DNA of 64,000 nucleotides from Craterostigma plantagineum (Eukaryota; Streptophyta; Magnoliopsida; Lamiales; Linderniaceae), in the NCBI GenBank assembly GCA_027422505.1, contig JAPQWV010000329.1:248001-312000 (forward strand). Direction: 5' to 3'. Each line of letters begins with the position of its first letter. The first letter of the stretch is position 1. The notes under the pieces are model-generated. The model had not been told where the DNA came from. It did not search any database and saw only the letters and a program-made list of their open reading frames with translations. The translations under genes and the position numbers were made by a program. Positions 1 to 9,799 of this stretch are shown here, one piece after another.

Positions 1-66
1 CTTCCATCATTAAATCGTGGTTAAATCGTTCTTCATTAGATTGTTTGGATAGAATAGGGACCAACA
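1..66 (+). mobile_element. 3' end of a 5' LTR (partial, cut by window edge)
   Basis: The stretch ends in CCAACA and is followed after two bases by a classical plant initiator-Met tRNA primer-binding site at 69-80. That order (LTR ending in CA, short gap, primer-binding site) marks the right edge of a 5' LTR on the plus strand. The rest of the LTR lies outside the window, and I could not link it to a pol gene or a matching 3' LTR inside the window. Family unknown. Confidence 0.5.
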
Positions 67-68
67 AG

Positions 69-80
69 TGGTATCAGAGC
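69..80 (+). other. Primer-binding site (Met-tRNA type)
   Basis: TGGTATCAGAGC is the standard minus-strand priming site of many plant copia and gypsy elements. It lies two bases after the LTR end at 66. The same word appears at the expected place in elements 2, 3, 5 and the inner copia element, which supports the reading. Confidence 0.6.
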
Positions 81-1120
81 GATCACGTTTGGATTTGAGT
101 GAGATTTCTTAAATTTTTGGACAATTACATTTTGTGCTTTATGGTATCATTTCTTCGACTATGTGTTGACTAGTAGCTAAGTATGTGTGTTCTAAATATG
201 TGGTGGGTTGAACCTTTTCGTAACCTATGCGTTGACACTATTGCATATCTATTTATGATTTAACTGTTATAAATTAATCGACATTAGACACCACTTTGAT
301 TGATTGTTAAAATATGCTTATTTCACAAAACAATTTTAGCATCCCCATAATTTATATTGTGGTATTCGAAATACAGCATGTGTTGGGCATTCCCTCAACG
401 AAATATGGTTACGTATATCATAGGCATAATTATTAATATTGTATGATACATTAGAAATCATTTTTAGTTGATCTGGGGCATAATAATATCTCAATCGTGT
501 ATTGTAAATAATGTAAAATATAAATTCATGCGTGTAGCACTAGAAAAATATTTGCCTTCTGTTTTATTATCAGGTGTGCAGTAGTTTCCCTACAGTCGTC
601 CAATTTCTTGCGGGTGTAGAGTATGTAGTAGAGCATTTATTCTGATTTCTTAGTTTGAAGTACTTATAAAAGACTTAGACACGCCTTACAAATTTCTTGT
701 GTGCCTTACATAATTTCTATGTATCATGCAATTTATATTTATTTAACTGTTAAGCATAAAAAATATACGAGTATACAGTATACAATACTGATGAAAGTCA
801 TGTATTCAAAAGAATGTCAAATATAAGTTTTTTTACATGTTTCATGAAAATAATTATAATATTGCATAATATATTAAAAAACCTATTTAGTTGATATGGG
901 CCATAATAATATTTCAATTGTGTATTGTAAATAATGCCCAATATAAAATTTTTATACGTTTTAACAATATAAAAATATTGCATTATGCTTCCATAACAGA
1001 CTTGATATTGATACGTGTAAAGAGAATGTATTGGGAGCATTTATTCTGATTTTTTTTGTTTGAAGTTCCACGTAATTATGTTTCTAATTTCATAAACCAT
1101 GGTTAACATTTATTTATGTT
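81..1120. repeat. AT-rich non-coding tract with a diverged tandem duplication
   Basis: No convincing coding region. Roughly 425-665 and 845-1070 are diverged copies of each other: both carry a TTTAGTTGAT-type stretch, a CATAATAATAT stretch, GTGTATTGTAAATAATG, and later GCATTTATTCTGATTT followed by TTTGAAGT. The copies are about 415 bp apart. Probably decayed transposon sequence. Confidence 0.45.
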
Positions 1121-1340
1121 TTGTCCTGTTTTTCTACGACGGTTATTGAAGCAGTCGTGCAATTCAATAATTTGTCCTATTTTGCGCGGCTGTTATTAAA
1201 GCGGTTCGGTAAATTAACAAACAGGAGGTCGTGCATAATTTCAAATGGATGTGAACCATCTAAGAGCGTCGTAATAGTGCATTACAACATTATACAGCAG
1301 TCGTGCAATCATATGCAAAATATTACGGCCATAATATTAA
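1121..1340. repeat. Cluster of ACGAC...GTCGT palindromic words
   Basis: At 1136-1158 ACGAC and GTCGT flank a 13-base spacer. Related words (GTCGTGC, GCGTCGT, CAGTCGTGC) recur up to 1310, and another copy starts at 1600. They resemble the subterminal inverted words found in plant CACTA and Mutator-type DNA transposons, but no terminal inverted repeat could be located. Confidence 0.4.
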
Positions 1341-2358
1341 TACATTATCAGTACATATTTAATTAGGTCCCCTTGTTGTGAGATCATTACACCAATATAA
1401 GCTTGGTCGCTATGATATTACAGGATCGCCTTGAAACTTTTTTAATATATAATAAATCAATAAATCTATCAGTATACAATACAAAATCCAAATTTTAACA
1501 TTTCCATAAATCATCCTTAAAAAAATAAACGTAAATTTCATACGACAAAACGTCATTTCCATCTTCCTCATTATAGTTTACAAGCTATATCCTGTTTGCA
1601 CGACCGTTACTGACTGTTGTTGTGTAAAAATGATATATCCTATTTTACGCAATTGTTATTCAATTCCTTTATACTAATACTGAATTTTTCAAATATATAA
1701 TTATGTTTCCCTGTTATATTCCTCTTTGGGGAAGTCAAAGAGACAACAACTGTATGATAAGTTAATTAACTATAACGTTGATATTAATACATGAATGTAT
1801 CAACGTTATCACACCCCTATTAAATATGTATGAATTTATTGAATGTCTGCAATAATCAGTGATAGCTATATGTTTCCGTGAATTGAATAATTTTATGCAA
1901 TTGTCTTTATATATTTCTGAATCGAAAAAAACGTATCTTAATATGCAAATTGACTCCTCGATTTTCTCCAACAGTTTTAACACTTTGCCGCTGCTGAATA
2001 TAGAGTAATGAGGCGAAGTATACTTGCAAAAGGAGACTAGGCACAATAGAAGACCAATGGAAAGACATTTACCAAAAAGCCAAGAGTCGATAATGGAAAA
2101 GGATTTTGAAGATTCCATTGACAATATATTTCAGGAACTACGCAATGTGATTAATAATTTAGCAGAAAGAATAACAAAACAAGTCGACTTTTATTCAGAA
2201 AATGAAAATCGACAGTGTGGAATTTGCAACCGAGAAACGATTCACTTACAGAATATATGCAATGCAGATAATTTTCAGCCATCAATATCCATAAATGTTG
2301 CAAGGAACGGAGCAGCTACACAGCATGGTATTGCAATCTTTTTTAATCACAAATAAAT
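1207..2358 (+). repeat. Debris segment, copy 1 of 3
   Basis: This segment runs from TTAACAAACAGGAG to AAATTGCAA. It recurs at 22178-23185 (continuing at 34228-34377 after element 3), and its right part recurs at 35304-35852. The copies are very similar, and sequences outside the segment differ at the left end (here a palindrome cluster, there a DUF1985 gene). It is probably a piece of a DNA transposon moved by duplication. It holds the small ORF at 2024-2356. Confidence 0.6.
2024..2356 (+). pseudogene. Unrecognised 110-residue ORF (repeated, copy 1)
   Basis: I do not recognise this protein. The frame is hydrophilic and helix-like in its first 70 residues (a MEKDFEDSID stretch), then has a Cys-rich tail with CGIC and a second Cys about 15 residues later. 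The same frame is open at 35489-35827, and broken by an indel near 23122 in copy 2. Copies 1 and 3 differ by about eight amino-acid replacements in 79 residues, which gives no sign of selection for the protein. In-frame stops lie immediately upstream, so it is probably an exon or fragment of a dead transposon protein. Confidence 0.35.
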
Positions 2359-2753
2359 TGCAAGAAGACGGATTATGTAATGGAACGAGGATGACGATTT
2401 CGCATATGGGCAGTGGAGTGATTGAATGTGAGATATTATAGGATCACATGTTGGAAAGGTACTTAGCCCAATAATCATTCTTTCACCAACAGACTCAACA
2501 TTGCTAGTTAAGTTATGCCGCAGACAGTTTCCAATACGAGTATGCTACGCAATGACTATCAACAATTCAGGGACAGAGCATAAAAAAGGTTGGAGTATAT
2601 CTTCCAAAACCAGTATTTATGCATGGTCAACTGTATGTTGCATTGTCTCGGGCAACATCGCAGACAGGAATAAAGATTCTAAGTTTGAAAGAAGATGAAC
2701 TTGAAGAGGATGAAATAGTCAACATTGTTTACCATGAAGTATACAACAATTAG
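2349..2753 (+). pseudogene. Helitron Pif1-type helicase C-terminus, remnant
   Basis: Read across at least two frameshifts, this stretch shows the end of a Pif1/RecD-like helicase as found in plant Helitron RepHel proteins. Visible parts are LCNGTR (about 2370), [15 protein letters not shown] (about 2519-2563), then in the next frame a Q-G-Q turn (about 2570), VYLPKPVF (about 2600) and VALSRATS (about 2640), which is helicase motif VI. A stop closes the frame at 2751. The enzyme would unwind DNA during rolling-circle transposition. The Rep domain, the rest of the helicase and the element ends are not seen, so this is a fossil. Confidence 0.75.
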
Positions 2754-3150
2754 GTGAGAGGTTTCTACACTACAGTTTTTAATATAAAATACCTCATAGA
2801 TTCACCCACTAACTTATTTTTTTTAAATTTTACAAATTAGCAAGCAGCGAATTTCTATTACGTTTGGATAGAATTCTGAGCACTATGGTGATCATTGACG
2901 AAAATGTACTCTTCCAATGTAGAGATTAATATACATGCATATAGAGGTCATCTTTGAAATAGTAATAAAATTTTCCTTGACAGTTGTGTTAGTCCTATAT
3001 AGTTTATTGCCAAAGCCAGAATTTTACAAACATCATATACAGGACTTCATAAACAATTGAGAAAAAACTTCAATATTCTTATGGGTGATTGGCTAACCTA
3101 TATCATTCGAAAATTCCCATAGAAAGGCTTCGAAACTCTTTTATGAGAAA
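2754..3150. other. AT-rich stretch, nothing recognised
   Basis: No coding frame, repeat array or element end could be supported. It directly follows the Helitron helicase stop and may include that element's 3' region, but I could not find a CTRR end preceded by a hairpin. Confidence 0.3.
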
Positions 3151-3159
3151 ACTACAAAA

Positions 3160-3952
3160 TTAGACGACTGATACATTACCAGGAAAGACAAAAAAGATAA
3201 TTAAATCTATGGAAACAAAAATTCTTTCACATCTAGGAACGTCGCAGTGGTCGAGTCGACGTCGTTACCGACGTCACGGGCCATAGAAATATTGACCCTC
3301 AATTGAGTAAACTATGAATTACACGACTGATGCATTACCAATCGCGCAAATATAACATACGCTTTATTTATTGACTGCTTGAGAACGTTCCTGGATATTA
3401 GTACATATCCTTCAAATGAACGACTGGTTCAGTAACAGCCATGCAACAAAGCGCAAACCAAAATTCACAGTAATTCAAAACGAAAAGATATTTTATTACA
3501 TTTGTCCAAAATCAATGAGTATTACAAATAATTATTACATAAACTACTTACTTTAATTTCTAACGGTTGTTGTTAATGATAAGAATTTCGTTTGCCTTAT
3601 CCGGACAGTCATTAACATAACGAAAACAGTGCGTTGAGATTTATTTATTTTTTGGTTAGTACATAATTATATATGCCATTGAGATTGGTAACGATTGTCT
3701 ATTTGAAAATTATGTTTTTTCGTCTTATATACCTTATATCTTAATCTGATATGTTGACATATTGTTGCCAAACTTATTTAGACCGAAAATTCCCATAAAA
3801 AATTTGGGAAATATTTTATGAGAAACTATGAACACGACTGATACAGTGCCAGTCGTGTAAAATATGACATACTCTGTAATAACGACTGATACAGTAACGT
3901 TCCTGCATTGTAGCATATCTTTAAATAGACGAATGATTCAGTAACAGTCGTC
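3160..3952. repeat. Subterminal-type array of ACGACTG...CAGTCGT palindromes
   Basis: At least six copies of a 22-28 base motif lie near 3163, 3321, 3419, 3832, 3881 and 3929. The clearest, 3832-3858, has perfect 9-base arms (ACACGACTG and CAGTCGTGT) around nine bases; others keep only one arm intact. Blocks 3311-3440 and 3825-3952 each hold three copies in the same order, with similar sequence between them, so a block of about 130 bp was itself duplicated. Such words act as transposase-binding sites in plant CACTA elements; that role here is inference. Confidence 0.5.
3568..3700. repeat. Direct repeat, left copy
   Basis: The stretch around AAGAATTTCGTTTGCCTTAT and TTGAGATTTATTTATTTTTT recurs with small changes at about 4343-4480, some 775 bp downstream. 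It fits the internal duplication seen throughout this debris region. Confidence 0.5.
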
Positions 3953-4650
3953 CATAAAGAAAGAATATGTTATTACAATCGTCAAAAATCAAACCACGCA
4001 AACGACCCAACAAAGCATCAATCAAATCCACGGTGGAAAAAATACGAAATGTCGGAGATAAATCATACGGGGTCTTCCAGTGCGTTTATAGTTAATGATT
4101 GTGGATTTAGTTAGGAAAAATGTGTTTTGTTGGTTATGGTCTGTATGTGTTGTATATCATTTATTAATATATTTTGGGTGTCTATATTCTGTATTATAGT
4201 TTCGTGGAGACGGTTGCGGTTCTTATTGCCCTTTTCTATAATGTTGTTTCACTTTACCAACCATGGACCAATTCTTTTGTTGAATAAGTCTTATTTGGGT
4301 ATTATACGTTGAATTATTACAGACAGTTGGTTAATTAAATTACTATAGGTTGTTAATAAGAAGAATTTCGTTTGCCTTATCCGCACAATAATAAATATAA
4401 TCAGAACAGTGTGTTGAGATTTATTTATTTTTTGATCAGTCGGTGACTATATAGGACACTGAATTACTGACAATTGTGTATTTGAATTTTATGTTATTAA
4501 AATTTATATGTAAATCTATTATCTCTGCGCATGATTTAACAATAATATACCTCTTATGTGTATTATTTGTATTTCTATTATTTAGTTTGACTGTGTAATT
4601 TAAGTGAAGGGTTAGTGTTCTATTTGGTTTTAGACAGCGTGTATAGTCAA
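3953..4650. repeat. AT-rich debris with right copy of the direct repeat (4343-4480)
   Basis: Apart from the repeat shared with 3568-3700, I see no gene or element end here. Short open frames in this stretch have no recognisable content. Confidence 0.35.
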
Positions 4651-4663
4651 TGTTAACAGGAAA

Positions 4664-5048
4664 TTGAATTTACCCAAATTGAAATTAGATTGCCGTGACG
4701 TTTTATACTTTACTAATAAGCGCGACTCAAAATTTCACTCCTTTAGTGTTCAGAAGGTAAGAAAAAATCGGCGCCCTGTCGAAGGTGGAGGATCGAAGAT
4801 GGCATCACAGAAAGGAACGTCTACTGACATTGTTGCGAGAGTAACTCTTTTCCTTCTCATGTCCCAGCTTTACTTGCTAATGTTTTTAAGCGTATGTGCA
4901 TGTTTGCGACTTCCGTTTGGTTTCTTGACGTGCGTGATGTGTTACTTATCTACTCAGGATATTCTTGACACACAAATTCCTACAAACGTGTGCCCCGGTA
5001 ACCTAACAATATGTGCTGATTTCAAGAGATTAGTCGGTTCATTATTGG
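4664..5048 (+). pseudogene. 5' part of a DUF1985-type transposon gene, cut by element 1
   Basis: The sequence left of element 1 joins, once one ATTGG copy is removed, to the DUF1985-coding sequence that begins at 21764. It must therefore belong to the same gene or its upstream region. A possible exon ends at AAG/GTAAG near 4756, and an ATG lies at 4799. One long frame contains a hydrophobic run that could mimic a membrane segment, but I think it is intron or a wrong frame. The frame that reads into 21764 without a stop is the one ending TTC ATT ATT GGT. Evidence is junction logic more than homology. Confidence 0.35.
5044..5048. repeat. Target-site duplication ATTGG (left) of element 1
   Basis: ATTGG at 5044-5048 is repeated exactly at 21764-21768, directly outside the two LTRs. 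A perfect 5-bp duplication shows that 5049-21763 arrived as one insertion. Confidence 0.9.
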
Positions 5049-6204
5049 TGATATGGGGCTATCCCAATCAAAAGATATTTATATGTGTGGGTCGGGAGAT
5101 TTATATAGCCGGAGAATAAGTATTACAAAGTTTAAAGACGTGCGTAAGGTGCTTATTTATAAAGGAACTGAAAGGGACGTGTTTAGGACATTGGGACTTG
5201 TTTAGGACGTGTTTGGGACGTTGGGTCATGTTTGTGGATGTGTCTGGGACGTGTTTGGGATGTGTCGGGACATGTCGGGACGTCTGGGGACGTATTGGGA
5301 CGTGTGGAAATGTGTTGGGACATGTAGGGACATGTCGGGACGTCTGGGGACGTATTGGGACGTGTGGAAATGTGTTGGGACGTGTAGGGACATGTCGGGA
5401 TGTCTGGGAACGTGTTGGTACGTGTTGGAACGTAAATAAAGGGACACAAGGAATTACGTGGTTCGGATCTTTGCAGATCCTACGTCCACGGGCGCTCTAA
5501 AACCTCTTTTCACCATACTTAACAAATTACACACTCGAATCACTCGCTTTCACTAGTATCGAGAGGAAAGTGCTTAACAGACTGAAAAGAGAGAAGTTAG
5601 TGAGTATTTTCATGTGTGGAATCAATGATCTCGTGAAAATGGCTAAGTTCGGCTTTTATAGGAGCTTCTGGATATTGCCTGGAGGTACATCCCGAGTCCC
5701 CTGGTGATATGACCCTCTGGGACAACGTGATGGCAGTGTGACAGGCCGTCTGTCAGAGACATCCTTTGACAGCTCCCATGCAGCTTTTTGCAGTCCTGTC
5801 AGAAGCAGCTTTTCTGTGCTGTCAGGGACATCAGGCGGCTGTCAGCTTTTCATGTACTATCAACTCAGACGTCCTTTCAGACTTCTGACTGTTTGGTGAA
5901 GCTTCCTCACGACGCTTCCTCGGGACGACAGGACCTGCTTAGCACAATAGGTGCCAAAATAGTTCCCTAGTATGGGCGTTAGGTCCCTAAAGTCTCTTGG
6001 AGGTCCATAAAACCCTTATTTCCCGTTGTTAGCTCCCTAAAGTGTGTTGAAGGTCCCTAAAACCCGTCTGAGGCCCCTAAAAGTCTCCTTTTATAATCTA
6101 ACTTTGTATTTTCAAGGAAACTCATATTTTTTACTAAGTTATCTTAATATCTAATTATTCCTATAATTCCTCTTTTTAGCCTGCCTAATTATTGTTCCAC
6201 ATCA
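5049..6204 (-). repeat. Element 1 left LTR (3' LTR)
   Basis: 1156 bp, beginning TGATATGG and ending CCACATCA, with a matching copy at 20607-21763. Sampled stretches differ at only a few positions, so insertion was recent. A purine-rich tract suited to plus-strand priming lies just inside it on the minus strand (complement of about 6205-6222). Open frames on both strands here come from the internal minisatellite and are not genes. Confidence 0.9.
5183..5445. repeat. GGGACGTGT-type minisatellite inside the LTR (60-bp period)
   Basis: A G-rich short word (GGGACGTGT, GGGACATGT and variants, about 10 bases) is repeated, and from about 5267 it is organised in a higher 60-bp period: 5281-5340 and 5341-5400 differ at one position and the next unit is partial. 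The same array occurs in the right LTR near 20745-20990. The plus strand has many GGG runs at short spacing, so G-quadruplex formation is possible. Confidence 0.85.
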
Positions 6205-6299
6205 ACCACTCCCCTACTCTAATTTGTCTTTGGGAACAAAAGAGGAATTAGAGTAAAAATTGTAAGGCAGGCTATAATTGAAGTGAATAATTGCAAGGT

Positions 6300-6672
6300 A
6301 GGTCTTACCAGGACTCACCCAAAATCCTTATTCTGTTTCTGGGAAGATGCGTTTTGTGAGCGGGAATAGTTCCCCAGTTCCTTAGCGCATCACCCTCCGT
6401 TGCTCCCTTGCTCCTTTATGTCCTGGTGGCTAGGGATGTTTGCGAGGAGATTCCTCATTCTGAAGGGACGGAGGATGTTCCCGGCGGTTTCTTTCTCTGT
6501 TAGGGAGCTCAAGAAGTTCCTATTACGGCCTATGTCCCTGGTGTTAAAAGAAAAATAACTTCACGCAAAGGGTCAGAAGGAAAAGCAAAAAAGAAGTTAT
6601 GTCCTTCCTCCCCTGAGGCGTAGGTGTTGAGCCTCTTATGGGACCTATAGGGACTTCAGCGGGTGAGCTCCC
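6300..6672 (+). pseudogene. Antisense ORF remnant of element 1, left part
   Basis: Within about 6520-6620 the plus strand reads a basic stretch (KRKITSRKGSEGKAKKKLCPSSPEA) that looks like real coding, followed by stops. It runs opposite to element 1 and lies next to its 3' LTR. Tat-group elements are known to carry extra ORFs in antisense orientation at this place. The frame is interrupted at 6672 by element 2 and related coding appears again after 17266. It is decayed, with several stops. Function unknown. Confidence 0.35.
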
Positions 6673-7479
6673 TGTAGGACCCCAGTCCCTGTAAACTAGA
6701 TTTGGCCAATAAATGATGTATGTGACTCAAATGATCATGCGTTTTAATGCGTACATGTTATACGTTTATGTGAATTCATGAATTTCATGCTCGTAACTTT
6801 TATGAGAATTAAGTGAAATTATGCGACGTTAATTATGTGTTTGCGATGGTTACCAACAAGTAGGAAATTCTCGAGAATGGTATATAGAAATGTGGACTAG
6901 GATTTTATTGGAACATGAAGCATCAAAATGGGCTAAGAAAATTCATGGGATTATGAAATATTAAAATTGGGCTAACACCCAACCTTAGGCCCAATTCAAG
7001 AAATACCAACTTAGGAGACAAAACCCCCATGAATTAAGGGAAACCCACGCCCAACCCTATGTCTCACCTATCATACCCCAAATAAAATATCTAAAATACC
7101 AAAACCTAACCATTGAACTCGATAACCACTCATAAGAAAGAAACGAAAAGCAAAAGAGAGAGCAAGAAGGGAAGGAGAAGGAGCCGAGACCAAAAGAAAT
7201 CCGAGCAAAGAGCATTCCCAAGCTAACTTAGAAAACTCGAAGTTGGGTAAGTAAAGCTAACCTCCTAAACTAATTCGACATCTTTTACCAAGATTATTTA
7301 GTTAAACATGTTTAGGATTAGAAGTTTTCCGAGACGAGGGGACTATAAATTCGTGTTAAATGTTCTAAAGGTAGAAGAGAGGTTTAGAGCTTATAATTCT
7401 AGGAAGAACAAGCTAAGAATCTAGTTTCGAGTGGTGAAGAGCGTTTGAAGATCGAAGTATATGATAAATATCGAGACCT

Positions 7480-8340
7480 TCAAAATGTCGAGATATTCAA
7501 AGGTACAAATGTCGAACCTAATAGGATGACGAACTAGAGAAGAATGTCGAGAGCAACGAAAGATGTCGAGAGCCAAGGTAAAAATGTCGAAACCATGTTA
7601 AGGAAAAATGTCGAAACCATGTTAAGGAAAAATGTCGAAACCATGCCAAGGAAAAATGTCGAAACCTTGTTAGGAAATATGTCGAGACTTATGTGGAATT
7701 TATGTCGACATTTTCTGTTTCATATATCGGAAGGCGATGTCGAGAGGATAAGTAAGAATGTCGAAGAATAATGTCGGGGTACTCAAGTAAATGTCGAATG
7801 ATAAATATAATGTCGAGTAAAACGTCGAGAGGCAAGGTAAAATGTCGAAGCTAGGAAAAATGTCGAGATCGTTACATATAATATATATGTCGAAATCCTT
7901 GTGATTATATCGAGTTGAATTTCGAAGATTCACTCATTGTATCGACATTTAAATATAAGAAATGTCGAGAACCATGCTAAAATCTATGTCGACAATTGTC
8001 TAATGTCGAAGTACATGGCATGGTTGTGTGTTTAATTAAACCCGAGATTTATCCCCATGCCGAGATTTAGTTTGAATTCGAGAATTTCTTTGATAACAAT
8101 AGCTCGAGATTTTCTTTAAAATGTCGAGAGCTATCCTGAAAATGTCGAAACCATTCCGAAACGAATGTCGAACTGGATAGGATGTCGAAATAGAGGACAA
8201 TGTCGAGAGCTAATGAAAATGTCGAGATCCCTATTGTACAAATATCGAGATCAACCTCGATATCCATGTCGAGATCCCTAAATAGCCCAAATGTCGAATC
8301 CTTACACATACAAATGTCGAGATCAATTTTAATGCTAAGC
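7480..8340 (+). repeat. ATGTCGAG/ATGTCGAA word array in element 2 5' LTR
   Basis: The word ATGTCGA, followed by G or A, occurs dozens of times over about 860 bp, often 20-30 bp apart. Near 7585-7665 it forms a true short tandem repeat of about 24 bp (AATGTCGAAACCATGTTAAGG and variants). The right LTR carries the same array at about 15118-15955. Open frames made of this repeat are not genes. Related TCGA words fill the LTRs of elements 3 and 4. Confidence 0.85.
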
Positions 8341-9253
8341 ACGTTGTAATATCGAGATCTTTACATACAATATTAAGGAAAATATTTCAACACTTGTCAA
8401 GAACATAGATAACAAATATTTTAGATAATGTACTGACATAATAATTTTATGATTAAGGTCGAAAATTAGGAATTTCGCCGAACCAGTAGCAGTTAATCTA
8501 CGGACTCCAGGTAAGTAGAGATTCAACTACGACACGTAACCTGCCTGCGTCCAAATATGTGAATTACGTGCTCGTGATTTTTGTATGAGATGGGTACGTA
8601 TGATACGATCAAATTATGTGCATGATGGCATGATTAGAATATGTACATGAGTATGGCATGAGCATTTGCACGCATGCGTAGTGTATAAGACGCGAGGTAT
8701 GAGCGTGCGTAAGATCGCAAGTGTGCGATGTATATTCGCCGATATTGGCGTCTGTGTCGACTCGAATGAAGAGTCACGGCTTCCCCTATGCAGCCAGTAA
8801 GGCGAATGAAGCTATAAGGCCTGTATAAGAGGCTGGGGAAAATGCCCCGTATGCGCGAGATGCAACCTGGTGGATGCGGCCCGGGGCACACGCTGAGCAA
8901 GGAAAGACTCCTTCGGGTGACCTTCTAGCGTGTAAAGCACCACCGGAGGGAAGATTCCTTCGGGTGACCTCCGGGGTTAGTGGCCTCGGTGTTGGCTACC
9001 AGTGAGAAGCGCTCGCGTGGAGGCCACACTGAGTAAGGGAAGATTCTTTCGGGTGACCTTCTAGTGTGTGAACCTCCACACTTGAGATCTCTAAGGATGG
9101 CGCAAAGTGGGACTGAAAGCCGAGGGCCCGCAAGAAGTAAGAGCATGAGTCGAGGGAAGAGTACGTATAAGAAAAATAGTATGAGCGTTAGAAAACGACG
9201 GCGTGGATTGTCGATCGTTAGGACACGTGCATACATGCATAATTTCTGCTTAC

Positions 9254-9294
9254 TGAGCCTCGGTGGCTCATTCTTTACGTTACGTGTTGTAGGT
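9254..9294 (+). promoter_or_regulatory. Conserved LTR stem-loop plus ACGTGTTGTAGGT
   Basis: TGAGCC (9254-9259) and GGCTCA (9265-9270) pair around five bases; ACGTGTTGTAGGT follows at 9282-9294. A hairpin of the same layout followed by the same word lies in the LTRs of element 4 (60550-60584) and element 5 (minus strand, about 60990-61023), although the stem bases differ. A role in RNA 3'-end formation, strand transfer or initiation is possible but inferred. Confidence 0.55.
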
Positions 9295-9649
9295 TCTGCC
9301 GATCACGGTACGTGATCCGATCCTTATGCGAGGCCGATCTTTTGAAGCTATCCGACTGCTTTTGAGGTGGGAGTGTGTGTATGGATGACGACCTGTGAAG
9401 GCCGGGCGCGTAGGAAGCTTTTGGCTGCACACACACACACACATACACACTTGTCTTCTGTATAGACATGACTACGATGAATTGTAGAACGATTTGCGAA
9501 CATTCTTTTGACATGTGTATAAGACTTCCGCACGTAGTTTTAAAAGGAAAAAATTTATTCGTATTTCTACGCTTTTTATCCGATAATTAAGCATTAGATA
9601 CTTAGAATTGGAACGGAATACGAGGGCGGGACGTCGGGTCCTGACAGAG

Positions 9650-9661
9650 TGGTATCAGAGC
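9650..9661 (+). other. Element 2 primer-binding site
   Basis: TGGTATCAGAGC, three bases after the 5' LTR end, complementary to the 3' end of plant initiator-Met tRNA. Confidence 0.9.
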
Positions 9662-9799
9662 TTCGGTCACAGATCCTGCAGACTGTCCATAGACACACAC
9701 TCAAAAGCACGGAAGCGGCCTTGCTTGTGAGTATCATGTTATGTGAATTCTTTGTATGGTTTAATTTATTGGCCTTAGGAATTGTCAGGATAGGTAAAA

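Larger units (their letters stand above)
6673..9646 (+). repeat. Element 2 5' LTR
   Basis: 2974 bp, partner of 14310-17265 (2956 bp). The main length difference is an 18-bp stretch near 7955-7972 absent from the right copy. It contains the ATGTCGA word array (7480-8340), a stem-loop with the word ACGTGTTGTAGGT (9254-9294), the word ATGGATGACGACCTGTG (9381-9397) and a short CA repeat near 9428-9452. Confidence 0.93.

Noticed and set aside
69..80. tRNA gene signal at TGGTATCAGAGC sites
   Set aside because: These are primer-binding sites complementary to a tRNA end. No cloverleaf can be drawn around them, and no tRNA or rRNA gene was found in the window.
540..560. CACTA transposon end (GCACTAGAAAAAT)
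   Set aside because: The word resembles a CACTA terminus but no inverted partner or 3-bp duplication was found.
4800..4960. Possible membrane protein (hydrophobic stretch in the frame 4664-5119)
   Set aside because: The frame crosses into the LTR of element 1, and the hydrophobic part is probably intron or wrong frame of the interrupted DUF1985 gene.
5183..5500. Overlapping open frames on both strands (also 20711-21058)
   Set aside because: They are translations of the GGGACGTGT minisatellite, open in several frames at once because the 60-bp unit is a multiple of three and has no stops. No protein character.
7544..7771. Open frame rich in KNVET repeats (also 15181-15408)
   Set aside because: It is a translation of the ATGTCGAAACC tandem word array in the LTR of element 2.
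7480..8340. CRISPR-like regular repeats
   Set aside because: Repeats are short, degenerate and unevenly spaced, lie within LTRs, and the sequence is eukaryotic; no cas genes.
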